A DNA stretch of 64,000 nucleotides from Lachnospiraceae bacterium UBA4364 (GCA_002393955.1 DGSK01000003.1:44013-108012), one strand, 5' to 3'. Shown: positions 10,487 to 19,644, counted from the stretch's first letter. Numbers and translations: made by a program. The notes: a model not told the origin generated them from the letters alone.

Positions 10487-11257
10487 ATGAAGAAACTTTT
10501 TATCATCGGAAAAATGAATGACGTCATGAAGAACCTTGCGGAGTATATGCAGCAGCACTTCCGGGTTCAGCTATGCATGGAAAATACACAGCACGCGGCC
10601 GCATTAATGAAAGTCGTGGAGCCTGACCTTGTGATCATACTGCTTGTGGGTGTATACGAGATAGATATGAATATTTTTAATGCACTGTCAAAGGATTGCA
10701 AGGGACTGCCGGTGATCACTATAGGAACCCAGAGGGAATACGACAGTTTCTCTGCTCATCTTAAAGGTGTGAACTGTGAAAACATCATAAGGCCTGTAAA
10801 TAACAGCGATATACTGGAGGCTGTATGCAGGAGGCTCGGCATGAGCAAAGAGGAAGCCGGTCTGATGGCAGTTGAGGAAAAAGACCGGCGCAGGCATGTG
10901 CTGCTCGTAGATGATGATCCGGTATCACTTCGCAGCATCAAGTCCATGCTTGAAGACAGATACCGTATCAGTCTGGCCAATTCCGGAACAAAGGCGATGA
11001 TAGCAATAGGAAAGGACAGACCGGACCTGATACTGTTAGATTATGAGATGCCTGTGTGCGACGGACGGCAGACTCTCACTATGATAAGGGAAGACGAAGA
11101 TCTGAAAGACATTCCCGTTATTTTTCTTACGGGTGTCAATGACAGAAAGAATATTGAGGCGGTGCTTACGCTGAAGCCGGCAGGCTATATACTGAAGCCG
11201 CCGGTGCCGGAGAGGCTTAAGGCTTCTATTGATAAGGCTCTTTCGGAAAACAGTTGA
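10487..11257 (+). CDS. Response regulator with a degenerate N-terminal receiver and an intact C-terminal receiver
   Basis: The 256-residue protein has no DNA-binding output domain. Residues ~140-256 form a canonical receiver: acidic pocket 'LLVDDDP', phospho-acceptor Asp in 'LILLDYEMPVCDG', Thr in 'FLTG' and Lys in 'ILKPP'. Residues 1-125 have a receiver-like alternation ('KLFIIGK', 'PDLVIILLVGVYEI', 'VITIGT', 'NIIRPVNN') but lack the conserved acidic pair and acceptor Asp, so this half is probably a pseudo-receiver for protein contact. It lies 3 nt downstream of the hybrid kinase and 37 nt upstream of the HD-GYP gene, so it probably links the two; that is inference from position. Confidence 0.9.
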   Translation: MKKLFIIGKMNDVMKNLAEYMQQHFRVQLCMENTQHAAALMKVVEPDLVIILLVGVYEIDMNIFNALSKDCKGLPVITIGTQREYDSFSAHLKGVNCENIIRPVNNSDILEAVCRRLGMSKEEAGLMAVEEKDRRRHVLLVDDDPVSLRSIKSMLEDRYRISLANSGTKAMIAIGKDRPDLILLDYEMPVCDGRQTLTMIREDEDLKDIPVIFLTGVNDRKNIEAVLTLKPAGYILKPPVPERLKASIDKALSENS

Positions 11258-11294
11258 TACCATTTATGTATGATATCGGGAGGCATAAACGTAT

Positions 11295-13445
11295 ATGGGA
11301 AAAAATACGGATAACAGCAAAGACAATAATAAAGAAAAAAATAAAGTGAAACGTCCTGATTATATGAAGAACATGCACAGATGGCAGCTGGTTCTGCCGC
11401 TGGTTCTGTGTGTGCTCGGCATAATGCTCAATCTTGGCGGAAAGATGACGGCCGCATATATGGGACTTCCTTTCTATCTGGAGTGTGCAGGAACCATACT
11501 GGCATCTGCCCTGGGCGGATATATCCCCGGCATACTGGCAGCTCTTGTTACCAACCAGATAATCTTTATCACAGATCCGGATTATATATATCTGGCGCCC
11601 ATATCCATAATCATAGCTATCATTACTGCTATGGCTTATTCAAAAGGATACCTGTTGAAATTCAGGTATCTGGTTCTGTACATCTTTCTTATATCCGCTG
11701 TTTCACTGGGAATAGGTGCTATTGCCGAATGGGTACCGGATGGTTCCGGGGATAACTTTTTCTCCTGGTTTACCGGAAAAGCGCTGATGGAATTTGCGGA
11801 TAAGATAATATCAGTCTGCTTTGTCCGTCTGATCCTGTTTCTGATACCCAAAAACCTTTGGTCCAGATTTGAGATGACTCTGTGGATGCAGGATCCCGAC
11901 GCAGTCAAAAAGGAGGACAGTGATGATAAGTCCGGAGTATTCGGACACAATCTGTCTGTTAAGGCTAAGCTGGTTACCTGCCTGATAGTGATATCCATTA
12001 CGATAGCTACATGCGGCGTCAGCATCTGCCTGATGCTTTTCAGGGATTATTCGGTGCAGCAGCATACATATCTGGCTGAAGGCGTTGCTGCGCTGGCATC
12101 AACTGTTATAGACGGAGACCGGATAGATGACTACCTGAATAACGGTGAAGATACGGATGGGTATAAAGAAACGCAGAAGCTCCTTGAGAATATCCAGAAG
12201 AATACGGCGGACGTTGAATATGTATATGTATATAAGATACAGACTGACGGATGCCACGTGGTATTTGATACGGATCCCGATCTCCGGACGCGCGGCAAAG
12301 TGGGAGCTGTCATTCCCTTTGACGAATCGTTTATGCCGGTGGTTCCGGATCTTCTGAGCGGGAAGCGTATAGATCCGCTGATAACCGATGACACATACGG
12401 CTGGCTTCTGACCGCTTATGAACCGGTATATGATTTAAGCGGAGAGTGCGTATGCTACGCGGCAGCAGACATTACCATGAAAGGGCTGGCGGGGTATGAG
12501 AAGGATTTCTTTTATCGGCAGATATGTATTTTCATCGGATTCTTTGCACTGATCGTCGCTGTTACACTATGGATAGCACATTACTTTCTGCTGCTTCCTC
12601 TTAATACCATGGCGCGTGTGGCATCGGGATTTGGCTATGATGACGAATTCGCAAGGCGTGAGAATATACAGAAGATCACACAGCTTGATATAGGTACCGG
12701 AGATGAAGTTGAAAATCTGTACCGTGCCCTTATCAAGACCACAGAAGAAAGCACCAGGTTCTTTGAAGAGAACAAGCAGAATAATGAAAAGATATCAGCT
12801 CTGCAGAATGGCCTTGTGCTTGTGCTTGCCGACATGGTTGAAAACAGGGACGGCTCAACCGGTGATCATGTAAGAAAGACGGCAGCCTATGTGAATATTA
12901 CTGCAAAGAAGATGAAGGAACTCGGATACTACAAAGATAAGCTGACGGACCAGTTTATTGATGATATCACGCGTTCGGCTCCACTGCATGATATAGGCAA
13001 GATCGCTATTCCGGATGCAGTACTAAATGCACCCAGGAAGCTGACGGATAAAGAATTCGAGATCATGAAGACGCACGCTGCAAGAGGCCGCAAGGTTATC
13101 GAGCAGGTTATAGCATCGATCCCGGATGCAGACTATCTGGAGGAAGCCAAGAACGTTGCCGGTTATCACCATGAGAAATGGAATGGCAAAGGCTACCCGG
13201 AAGGACTGGCAGGTGAGGACATCCCTCTTGCAGCCAGGATAATGGCTGTTGCTGATGTGTTTGACGCACTTGTGTCAAAGAGATGTTATAAGGAATCATT
13301 TGATTACAGCAAGGCCTTTAACATAATAAGAGAAGATGCAGGCAGCCATTTTGATCCGCTGGTCGTGGATGCGTTCCTTAAGGCTGAAGAGGACGTGCTG
13401 GAGATAGCGGAGCGTTTCAAGGAAAATGATGGAAAGATAGTGTAG
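11295..13445 (+). CDS. Membrane HD-GYP domain phosphodiesterase (predicted cyclic-di-GMP hydrolase)
   Basis: This 716-residue protein has an N-terminal multi-helix membrane domain (residues ~30-195) containing 'LPFYLECAGTILASALGGY', similar to the start of the hybrid kinase two genes upstream. A second membrane helix (~220-245) leads into an extracytoplasmic sensor of about 150 residues, then a helix near 410-435 and a HAMP-like linker. The C-terminal third is an HD-GYP domain: 'GSTGDHVRKTA', 'PLHDIGKIAIPD', 'HHEKWNGKGYPEGL' and 'IPLAARIMAVADVFDAL', with the metal-binding HD residues and GYP signature present. HD-GYP proteins hydrolyse cyclic-di-GMP or related dinucleotides. It is the last gene of the signalling operon and is followed by a terminator. 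Confidence 0.93.
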   Translation: MGKNTDNSKDNNKEKNKVKRPDYMKNMHRWQLVLPLVLCVLGIMLNLGGKMTAAYMGLPFYLECAGTILASALGGYIPGILAALVTNQIIFITDPDYIYLAPISIIIAIITAMAYSKGYLLKFRYLVLYIFLISAVSLGIGAIAEWVPDGSGDNFFSWFTGKALMEFADKIISVCFVRLILFLIPKNLWSRFEMTLWMQDPDAVKKEDSDDKSGVFGHNLSVKAKLVTCLIVISITIATCGVSICLMLFRDYSVQQHTYLAEGVAALASTVIDGDRIDDYLNNGEDTDGYKETQKLLENIQKNTADVEYVYVYKIQTDGCHVVFDTDPDLRTRGKVGAVIPFDESFMPVVPDLLSGKRIDPLITDDTYGWLLTAYEPVYDLSGECVCYAAADITMKGLAGYEKDFFYRQICIFIGFFALIVAVTLWIAHYFLLLPLNTMARVASGFGYDDEFARRENIQKITQLDIGTGDEVENLYRALIKTTEESTRFFEENKQNNEKISALQNGLVLVLADMVENRDGSTGDHVRKTAAYVNITAKKMKELGYYKDKLTDQFIDDITRSAPLHDIGKIAIPDAVLNAPRKLTDKEFEIMKTHAARGRKVIEQVIASIPDADYLEEAKNVAGYHHEKWNGKGYPEGLAGEDIPLAARIMAVADVFDALVSKRCYKESFDYSKAFNIIREDAGSHFDPLVVDAFLKAEEDVLEIAERFKENDGKIV

Positions 13446-13452
13446 TGTACAG

Positions 13453-13486
13453 GCGGCTTACCCGAACAGGTAAGCTGCTTTTTTTT
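13453..13486 (+). terminator. Rho-independent terminator of the signalling operon
   Basis: A 10-bp stem (13453-13462 with 13469-13478, one G-T pair) with a six-base loop is followed directly by eight T residues. It lies 8 nt after the HD-GYP stop codon. Confidence 0.92.
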
Positions 13487-13540
13487 AAGTTGTAGTTTAT
13501 TTGCAATTATGAACAATGTGTGATTTTTATGTAAATCATA

Positions 13541-13568
13541 TTGAAAACAAATATCAGGTGTTTATAAT
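13541..13568 (+). promoter_or_regulatory. Promoter of the MacAB-like operon with structured leader
   Basis: TTGAAA (13541-13546), a 16-bp spacer and a perfect TATAAT (13563-13568) form a sigma-A type promoter. The ~105-nt leader before the adaptor gene can form two small hairpins: GTGCCTG/CAGGTAC around 13594-13615, and CTGCAA/TTGCAG around 13619-13640. No known riboswitch class was recognised. Confidence 0.7.
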
Positions 13569-13679
13569 AGGAAAATGTGATATTTCGGCTTAAGTGCCTG
13601 GGCTTACGCAGGTACAGCCTGCAAATGAGAGCTTGCAGATGAGACGGAAATAAAGATGTATTTATGAGAGAGGGAGAGT

Positions 13680-15191
13680 ATGAAAAAGAAAAAGAAATTT
13701 AAGATCAGATGGATCGTGATCCCGGTGATACTTATAGTGATCATTGTGCTGGTAGTGGCGGGGCTTGCAGGTGCCTCCCAGGGTATGATGGCTACGGAGA
13801 CTGTCACCAACAGGGATATTGTGACATATCACAGTTTTACCGGTGTGGTAAAGCCTGTTGATGAAGAAGAGCTGATGCCTGCTGCTGCGGATATGAAGAT
13901 CTTAAGCATTGAAGTGGAAGAAGGCGATATGGTAAAGGCGGGCGACGTTATCATGTACCTGGACCGTAAGTCCATAGAGGATCAGATAGCGGAGCTTGAG
14001 ACTTCCATGTCGGTGAATGCAGCCAACTCGGCTCTTACCGTACAGCAGGCAAGGACGAATTATACAAATTACAAAAAGGATCTTGAGGAAGGGCTTAACT
14101 CACAGATAATTGCTGCAGAACAGACTATGAAAAGTGCGGAGACAGCGATGAACAGTGCCGTGCGTAAATATGAAGATACTGTCAGCATGAATTCTGCGGG
14201 GATAAACCAGGCGCTTCTCAGTGCAAAATCAAATGTGGACAGTGCCTACATAAATGTCCGTAATGCCCAGGAAGCTCTTTATCTGGCAGATTACAACAAG
14301 CGCCATAGCAATACTAAGCTTACACAGACCGAATATGAAAATGCGGAGCGTAGTCTTGAAAAGGCGTGGATAAACTATAATGACGCTGTTGCAGCTTCAA
14401 AGGCAGCTTCCATCACCGAGGAAACCAATCTGGAAAACCTTTACGATCAGATGGTATCTGCCCAGAGTTCGTACCTGTCAGCTGTGGATTCATATAATGC
14501 GACGGTAAGGGCCACGGAAGAACAGCTTGAAAACTACAGACTTCAGTACCAGGTGGCGCTTGCAGGATCCGATACTTCAGTAAATGATCTCAAGCTTGCA
14601 AAGCTTTATGAAAAGCTTGATGACTGCACCATAAGGGCTTCCATAGACGGAGAAGTGACAAGCATACCCGTAGAGGAAGGCTCATTAACAGTAGCCAGCA
14701 AGTCGGTTGCTACAGTTACCAATTTTTCAAAATTAAAGATAGACATCAAGATCAACGAGTATGACATCAAGGGTGCATCTGTAGGCGAAGATGTCACTGT
14801 TATATTAAATGCCGTAGGAACAGAGTATGACGGAAAGATCACAAAGATCAGCCGTAATGCGAAATCTGAAAATGGTGTTTCATATTTTGAATCCGAAGTA
14901 GAGTTTGCCGGAGATGAGGATGTGCGGAGCGGAATGAGTGTGGAAGTACATCTTATCACTAATGAGCTTCATGATGTACCCACGCTTCCTACTGATCTGA
15001 TACAGCTTCGTGATGACGGTACAGCATATGTTACGGTATATACAGAGGACCATAAGACTACCGAGGAGCGTGACATTGAGTGTGGCGCAACAGACGGAAC
15101 ATACACGGAGATCACATCCGGACTTAAGACAGGGGATGAGATCGTGTATATGCCGATACTGACAGGTGGTGATATGGAAGTGATGTATTAA
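13680..15191 (+). CDS. HlyD/MacA-family efflux adaptor (membrane fusion protein)
   Basis: A 503-residue protein with a Lys-rich start and a single membrane anchor (residues ~11-32, 'IVIPVILIVIIVLVVAGL'). A lipoyl-like half motif follows ('ILSIEVEEGDMVKAGDVIMYLD'), then a long coiled-coil hairpin (~100-310) rich in Ala, Gln and Glu, the second lipoyl half ('CTIRASIDGEVTSIPVEEGS') and beta-barrel segments. This is the layout of adaptors that couple an ABC permease to extracellular export. In Gram-positive bacteria such MacA homologues work with a MacB-like permease and ATPase for peptide or antibiotic efflux. The start is supported by GAGAGGGAGAG just upstream. The permease and ATPase genes follow on the same strand. 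Confidence 0.92.
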   Translation: MKKKKKFKIRWIVIPVILIVIIVLVVAGLAGASQGMMATETVTNRDIVTYHSFTGVVKPVDEEELMPAAADMKILSIEVEEGDMVKAGDVIMYLDRKSIEDQIAELETSMSVNAANSALTVQQARTNYTNYKKDLEEGLNSQIIAAEQTMKSAETAMNSAVRKYEDTVSMNSAGINQALLSAKSNVDSAYINVRNAQEALYLADYNKRHSNTKLTQTEYENAERSLEKAWINYNDAVAASKAASITEETNLENLYDQMVSAQSSYLSAVDSYNATVRATEEQLENYRLQYQVALAGSDTSVNDLKLAKLYEKLDDCTIRASIDGEVTSIPVEEGSLTVASKSVATVTNFSKLKIDIKINEYDIKGASVGEDVTVILNAVGTEYDGKITKISRNAKSENGVSYFESEVEFAGDEDVRSGMSVEVHLITNELHDVPTLPTDLIQLRDDGTAYVTVYTEDHKTTEERDIECGATDGTYTEITSGLKTGDEIVYMPILTGGDMEVMY

Positions 15192-15237
15192 AGAAGCAGC
15201 GGGATCCCGCTGTGTGCGTGAGGGTGCAGGGATAGAT

Positions 15238-16440
15238 ATGATCGGAATTTCAGTAATACGGCAGAGCATAAAAATGGCTCTGCAGAATATAAAAGCGAAT
15301 AAGATGAGATCCTTTCTGACTATGCTGGGTATTGTCATCGGTGTTGCGGCGGTTATCGCCCTGATGACCATAGTACAGATGGTTTCTGAAAACGTTATGG
15401 GACAGATGTCAGGACTGGGGGCAGGCACGCTTACCATTGCGACTGCGCCGTCTCCCATGAAGGAAGGCCTGTCGGAAAAAGATATAAAGATCCTGGATGA
15501 GATAGACGGAGTAGATGGGATATCGCCAACGCTTTCATTCACCTCAACTTCTGTTTATGACGGTGAGGTCTATGACAAAACGGACATCCAGGGCAAGACA
15601 GATCTTTATTTCAAACATAATGCGGATATCATGGGCGGCGGCAGGAGCCTGAATGCGATGGACATGTCGGGCGAGGTATATGTGTGCATTGTGGATCCAC
15701 AGTATGTAAAAAAAGTCCTGCTGGGAAAAAAGGTGATAGGAAATAAGATCCTCATAGGCGGATCGGAATATACCATAGTGGGAGTGCGAAAAACCGACGA
15801 GAGTATTTCAAGCTATATGTCGGATACCAGTGCCCATGACGGTACAGTCATTATCCCATATAAGAACGCTCAGTCAATGTCCGGAAAAGGTTTTGTTGAT
15901 AGCGCTGAAGTATATATAGAAGAAGGGCACAACGCTGCTGACGTGGAGAAAGCCCTGAGGCAGGGCCTGAAAAACATATACAACGGTAACGAGGATTTCT
16001 TCTATATCATCAATATGGAATCTCTTATGGTAATGATGGAGTCTGTTCAGGGAATGATGGGAACGCTGCTTGGGGGTATCGCTTCGATCTCACTGGTGGT
16101 TGGCGGCATAGGCATAATGAATATGATGCTTACCACGGTAACGGAGAGGACTAAGGAGATCGGCCTGCGTAAAGCCCTTGGTGCGGAGCCTTACAGGATA
16201 CAGGCACAGTTCCTTATTGAATCTGTGGTTCTCTCAGTGTGTGGCGGCATAATAGGTATCATTCTCGGACTGTTGATAGCTCTGGTGGCAGCAAAGCTTT
16301 TAAAGACGGATTTTTCACTTTCAATGACTGCCATACTTTTAGGCTTCGGATTTTCCGGAGGCGTGGGTATTGTATTCGGATGGATGCCGGCAAAGCGCGC
16401 CAGCGAGCTGAATCCTATTGATGCGCTCAGGGCAGACTGA
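15238..16440 (+). CDS. MacB/FtsX-family ABC transporter permease
   Basis: This permease has an N-terminal membrane helix after 'NIKANKMRSFLTMLGIVIG', a signature start of the MacB_PCD/FtsX family. A large extracytoplasmic domain (~60-270) follows, then three C-terminal helices with 'GGIGIMNMMLTTVTERTKEI' and 'GLRKALGA', the usual link to the ATPase. It ends in 'PAKRASELNPIDALR', also typical of the family. A GTG at 15214 would lengthen it by eight codons but has no ribosome site; the ATG at 15238 has AGGG seven bases upstream and is preferred. It pairs with the ATP-binding protein encoded 33 nt downstream. Confidence 0.93.
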   Translation: MIGISVIRQSIKMALQNIKANKMRSFLTMLGIVIGVAAVIALMTIVQMVSENVMGQMSGLGAGTLTIATAPSPMKEGLSEKDIKILDEIDGVDGISPTLSFTSTSVYDGEVYDKTDIQGKTDLYFKHNADIMGGGRSLNAMDMSGEVYVCIVDPQYVKKVLLGKKVIGNKILIGGSEYTIVGVRKTDESISSYMSDTSAHDGTVIIPYKNAQSMSGKGFVDSAEVYIEEGHNAADVEKALRQGLKNIYNGNEDFFYIINMESLMVMMESVQGMMGTLLGGIASISLVVGGIGIMNMMLTTVTERTKEIGLRKALGAEPYRIQAQFLIESVVLSVCGGIIGIILGLLIALVAAKLLKTDFSLSMTAILLGFGFSGGVGIVFGWMPAKRASELNPIDALRAD

Positions 16441-16472
16441 TGGCGGTTTGCTAAGACAGAGATTAATAGAAA

Positions 16473-17189
16473 ATGACGGAAAAAGGAAATATGGAAAACG
16501 GAGAAGTAATACTCAGCATGAAAAATATAGTCAAGGAATATGAGATGGGTGAGGAAATCTTTCGCACTCTGGATGACGTATCCCTTGAGGTGAGAAAGGG
16601 AGAGTTCTTAGCGGTTCTCGGTCCATCGGGATCCGGCAAGTCTACGCTTATGAATATAATAGGCTGCCTTGATTCACCTACATCAGGTGAATATATCCTG
16701 AACGGTGAACCGGTGGCTGACCTGGACGAAAGGCAGCTGGCCCATATCAGGAATAAAGAAATAGGCTTTATATTTCAGTCATTCCACCTCCTGCAGAGGC
16801 AGACGGCGCAGGAAAATGTTGAGCTTGCCCTTATATATGCCAATCAGGACGGCAAGAAAATGCATAAGCGTTCTGAAGAGCTGCTCACCAAGGTAGGGCT
16901 TGAGGACAAGATAAAGAGTCTTCCGAATCAGTTGTCCGGAGGCCAGCAGCAGAGAGTGGCCATAGCCCGTGCTATTGCCAATAATCCCACCATACTCCTT
17001 GCGGATGAGCCTACCGGTGCGCTGGATCAGAAGACCGGCGCCCAGGTCATGCAGCTTTTCCATGAGCTGAATGATGAAGGCCGTACCATAATAATGATCA
17101 CCCACGACTCAAAGATCGCGTCTCATGCCGGGAGGATAGTGAAGATCCTGGACGGCCGCATCAGTGAGGGCGAGCTTGAGGATGCTTAA
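16473..17189 (+). CDS. MacB-type ABC transporter ATP-binding protein
   Basis: A 238-residue ABC ATPase with Walker A 'GPSGSGKST', Q-loop 'FIFQSFHLL', signature 'LSGGQQQRVAIARA', Walker B 'ILLADEPTGALD' and H-switch 'MITHD'. The sequence is of the LolD/MacB-ATPase type that energises FtsX-like permeases. It is the third gene of the efflux operon and is followed by a terminator. An in-frame ATG at 16491, with AAGGA close upstream, is an alternative start; neither start has an ideally spaced ribosome site. Confidence 0.95.
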   Translation: MTEKGNMENGEVILSMKNIVKEYEMGEEIFRTLDDVSLEVRKGEFLAVLGPSGSGKSTLMNIIGCLDSPTSGEYILNGEPVADLDERQLAHIRNKEIGFIFQSFHLLQRQTAQENVELALIYANQDGKKMHKRSEELLTKVGLEDKIKSLPNQLSGGQQQRVAIARAIANNPTILLADEPTGALDQKTGAQVMQLFHELNDEGRTIIMITHDSKIASHAGRIVKILDGRISEGELEDA

Positions 17190-17206
17190 CCTTTGAGGAC
17201 ATATTA

Positions 17207-17235
17207 CCCGTTACAGATATTGTGACGGGTTTTTT
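17207..17235 (+). terminator. Rho-independent terminator of the efflux operon
   Basis: CCCGTTAC (17207-17214) pairs with GTGACGGG (17222-17229), eight pairs including one G-T, and is followed by six T residues. Confidence 0.93.
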
Positions 17236-17276
17236 GTTGACATATCAATGTGACGGATAATGGTTCATAAAAACAC

Positions 17277-17305
17277 TTGACATAGTATTCAAAACTACAT
17301 ATGAT
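17277..17305 (+). promoter_or_regulatory. Sigma-A promoter of the DegV gene
   Basis: A perfect TTGACA (17277-17282), a 17-bp spacer and TATGAT (17300-17305) make a near-consensus promoter. The predicted transcript starts about 45 nt before the DegV start codon. Confidence 0.85.
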
Positions 17306-17355
17306 TTAGTCGGTTGGAAATAACTATAGAAATAAATCATATGAGGTGCAAAACT

Positions 17356-18276
17356 ATGAGCCGCTATTCTTATGAGATATTCACTGATTCTGCAAGCAAT
17401 CTTACGGATGACCTGATAAAGAACGGAAACATCCGGATGATAAGCTATATCAGCACAATAGACGGTAAAAAGTTCCTGTGCTATAAGGAAGGGCGCAATT
17501 ATGAGGAAGCAGGACGCAGGTTTTACAATGCTATGCGTCGCGGAGCTGACGTGCGCACTTCCCTTATAGATATGGATACATTGAGGAATGCCTTTGAGCC
17601 TGTGGTTAAGGATGGCAGGGATATCATTTTTGTAGGAATTTCCGGCGGGTTGTCAGGTACGGTGCAGGCTGCTCGCATTGTGGCCGATGACCTTATGGAG
17701 GAGTATGCAGGCCGCACCATCCGCTGCATAGATTCAATGTCGGCATCATTGGGAGAGGGAATGCTTGTAATGCAGCTTTCGAGGCTTCGGGAATCCGGAG
17801 CAAGCCTTGATGAAGCAGCTGATTACTATGAAAGCCACAAGATGAAGATGAACCATATTTTCACCGTTGGTGACCTGGCTTATCTTAAAAAAGGCGGCCG
17901 TATTTCACCGGCTGAAGCCCTGATCGGCAACCTGATAGGAATAAAGCCCATACTTAAGGCAAATGATGACGGTAAGATAGTGGTGCATGGAAAGGTGCGT
18001 ATGCGCAAGAAAGCACTGGACTATCTGGTGGATATGACCTGCGAACGGATCGTGCGTCCGGAGGCACAGATCATTTCCATCTGTCACTGCGATGCGCCCT
18101 CGGATGCGGCATATGTGGCAGACAGACTCCGCACAGCCCTTCCCGTAAAGGATATAATTGTCAGATACTACGACCTGTGCACCGGCTCCCATGTGGGTCC
18201 CGGTACCGTCGCCGTATTCTTCATGGGGGAGAACCGCATGGAGAGCATGAAGGCGGCCGGAACAACCGTGGCGTGA
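17356..18276 (+). CDS. DegV family fatty-acid-binding protein
   Basis: The product (about 306 residues) begins 'MSRYSYEIFTDSASNL', the conserved DegV start. It carries 'GISGGLSGTVQAA' and 'RCIDSMSASLGEGMLV', and the later block 'VGDLAYLKKGGRISPAEALIGNLIGIKPIL', all hallmarks of the family. DegV proteins bind a fatty acid and present it to the fatty acid kinase FakA in Gram-positive bacteria; no FakA gene is in view. The frame is open 14 codons further upstream, but the ATG at 17356 has GAGGTG at a seven-base spacing and matches the family start. Confidence 0.94.
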   Translation: MSRYSYEIFTDSASNLTDDLIKNGNIRMISYISTIDGKKFLCYKEGRNYEEAGRRFYNAMRRGADVRTSLIDMDTLRNAFEPVVKDGRDIIFVGISGGLSGTVQAARIVADDLMEEYAGRTIRCIDSMSASLGEGMLVMQLSRLRESGASLDEAADYYESHKMKMNHIFTVGDLAYLKKGGRISPAEALIGNLIGIKPILKANDDGKIVVHGKVRMRKKALDYLVDMTCERIVRPEAQIISICHCDAPSDAAYVADRLRTALPVKDIIVRYYDLCTGSHVGPGTVAVFFMGENRMESMKAAGTTVA

Positions 18277-18303
18277 GATAATAAAATTTCCGCCGGCTAA
18301 ATT

Positions 18304-18312
18304 TGTTATAAT
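18304..18312 (+). promoter_or_regulatory. Extended -10 promoter of the GNAT gene
   Basis: TGTTATAAT (18304-18312) is a perfect TATAAT with the TGn extension. No good -35 hexamer is visible. The acetyltransferase start lies about 40 nt downstream. Confidence 0.55.
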
Positions 18313-18352
18313 AAGTCTGTTGCGTTGTATGTAAAGTACGGGAGGATAAAGC

Positions 18353-18832
18353 GTGACTTTCAGACAGATCGTACCCGGTGACAATACTGCTCTTGCGGAG
18401 CTTATAAGGCATAATCTCAGGACATACAGACTTGATATCCCGGGAACTGTGTATTTTGATGAAAATCTGTATCATCTGAGTGATTTCTACCTCGCAGAGC
18501 CCAAAAAGCGGACATATATTATACTGGCTGATGATGAAGACAAAGTGATCGGAGGTGTAGGCATAGCTGAGTTTGACGGTTTTTCCGGCTGTGCGGAGCT
18601 TCAGAAGCTGTATCTTGATGACAGCTGTAAGGGACGGAGACTCGGCTACGAACTGATGAAGCATGCGGAGGAAGCGGCAGCAGAGCGCGGATATAAGAGA
18701 GTTTATCTTGAAACGCATGATAATCTGGACATAGCGATACACCTGTATGAAAAGTGCGGCTACAAAGAAATAGAGCGTCCGGCATCTGTAGTCCACAGTA
18801 CCATGAACAGATTTTTTCTGAAGGAATTCTGA
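18353..18832 (+). CDS. GNAT family N-acetyltransferase
   Basis: A 159-residue single-domain acetyltransferase. The acetyl-CoA pyrophosphate loop region reads 'LDDSCKGRRLGYELMKHA', close to the Q/R-x-x-G-x-G/A motif A of the family, preceded by the strand 'CAELQKLYLD'. A C-terminal block 'IHLYEKCGYKEIERP' is also typical. The GTG start at 18353 is chosen because GGGAGGA lies eight bases upstream. The substrate cannot be predicted. A 150-nt gap with no clear terminator separates it from the lipoprotein gene. Confidence 0.92.
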   Translation: MTFRQIVPGDNTALAELIRHNLRTYRLDIPGTVYFDENLYHLSDFYLAEPKKRTYIILADDEDKVIGGVGIAEFDGFSGCAELQKLYLDDSCKGRRLGYELMKHAEEAAAERGYKRVYLETHDNLDIAIHLYEKCGYKEIERPASVVHSTMNRFFLKEF

Positions 18833-18969
18833 AGGAATTGTAACTCGAATTGTAACTCTCATAACAGTTTTCTGTGGCAGTTCTGCTTAAACCAAAATCA
18901 AAATTAGTTTACATAAAAGGTGTTCATATAATACAAATAGTGGTATCATATAACAGGTTATCAAAAAAC

Positions 18970-18989
18970 TACTTTTGGCGAGTTGATCA
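18970..18989 (+). repeat. Partial copy of a dispersed intergenic repeat (3' half)
   Basis: The stretch ACTTTTGGCGAGTTGATCA matches the 3' part of the element in front of the DnaI-like gene (23969-23988) over 15 identical consecutive bases, with a degenerate match at 19699-19716. All three lie shortly before a start codon. Confidence 0.6.
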
Positions 18990-18994
18990 TTTTT

Positions 18995-19627
18995 ATGTTT
19001 TCATATATGAGTGGCGGCTGTGAAAAAAAGCATGCCGGAAAAAAAATCATATACAGGGCAGCAGTGCTGCTGTCTGCGCTGGTACTTTCGGCAGGTGCCA
19101 TGGCATGTGAGCGAAACGGGGCAGGTGTTTCCGACAATTCTGCTGTTTCAGGGAATGCGGTATCAGAGAATGTCACATTGAATCTTCCTGCACCGGTGCA
19201 GTATTCGGAGCTGTATTTTACAGTGCCGGAAGGTTTTACCGAGTCATCGGGCAATACCGAAGAAAGCAGGGTTTACAAAGCTCCCATGTCTGCCGATGAC
19301 TCCTACATAGCCTATACGGCAGGAGAAAAAGATCCCGGTGATGATTATGACATCATGACAAAAGAGGACATGCAGGCCGAGCTCAATCAGGATGTGGATA
19401 AAAATGCTGCAGTTACTGATTTTGCAAATGAGGATCTTGGAGACGGAGTAAGACGGATAAAGACCCATGTGGTATACCGTAAGGATGAAAAAGACTATAA
19501 CATGGTCATGTACATTTACGTTACGGACAAAAAAGTATTTACACTGATCTACGTGGCCGAACTGGGATCCAAGTGGGCGGCTGATTATGAACAGAGCCAG
19601 AAAGAGATCCAGCTTGTTGCTGAGTAG
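18995..19627 (+). CDS. Predicted lipoprotein of unknown function
   Basis: The product has a basic N-region followed by a hydrophobic core and a lipobox ending 'AGAMAC', so it should be lipid-anchored at the outer face of the membrane. A short Ser/Asn/Val-rich linker follows, then a mixed alpha/beta domain of about 150 residues with no motif I recognise ('YSELYFTVPEGFTESSG', 'VMYIYVTDKKVFTLIYVAE'). The last part resembles small PsbP/DUF-type lipoprotein domains in general shape only. Start choice is uncertain: in-frame TTG 18983, ATG 18995 and ATG 19007 all lack a good ribosome site; 18995 is listed. It stands alone between two intergenic repeat copies. Confidence 0.75.
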   Translation: MFSYMSGGCEKKHAGKKIIYRAAVLLSALVLSAGAMACERNGAGVSDNSAVSGNAVSENVTLNLPAPVQYSELYFTVPEGFTESSGNTEESRVYKAPMSADDSYIAYTAGEKDPGDDYDIMTKEDMQAELNQDVDKNAAVTDFANEDLGDGVRRIKTHVVYRKDEKDYNMVMYIYVTDKKVFTLIYVAELGSKWAADYEQSQKEIQLVAE

Positions 19628-19644
19628 CTGTTTTTTGAGACTGC

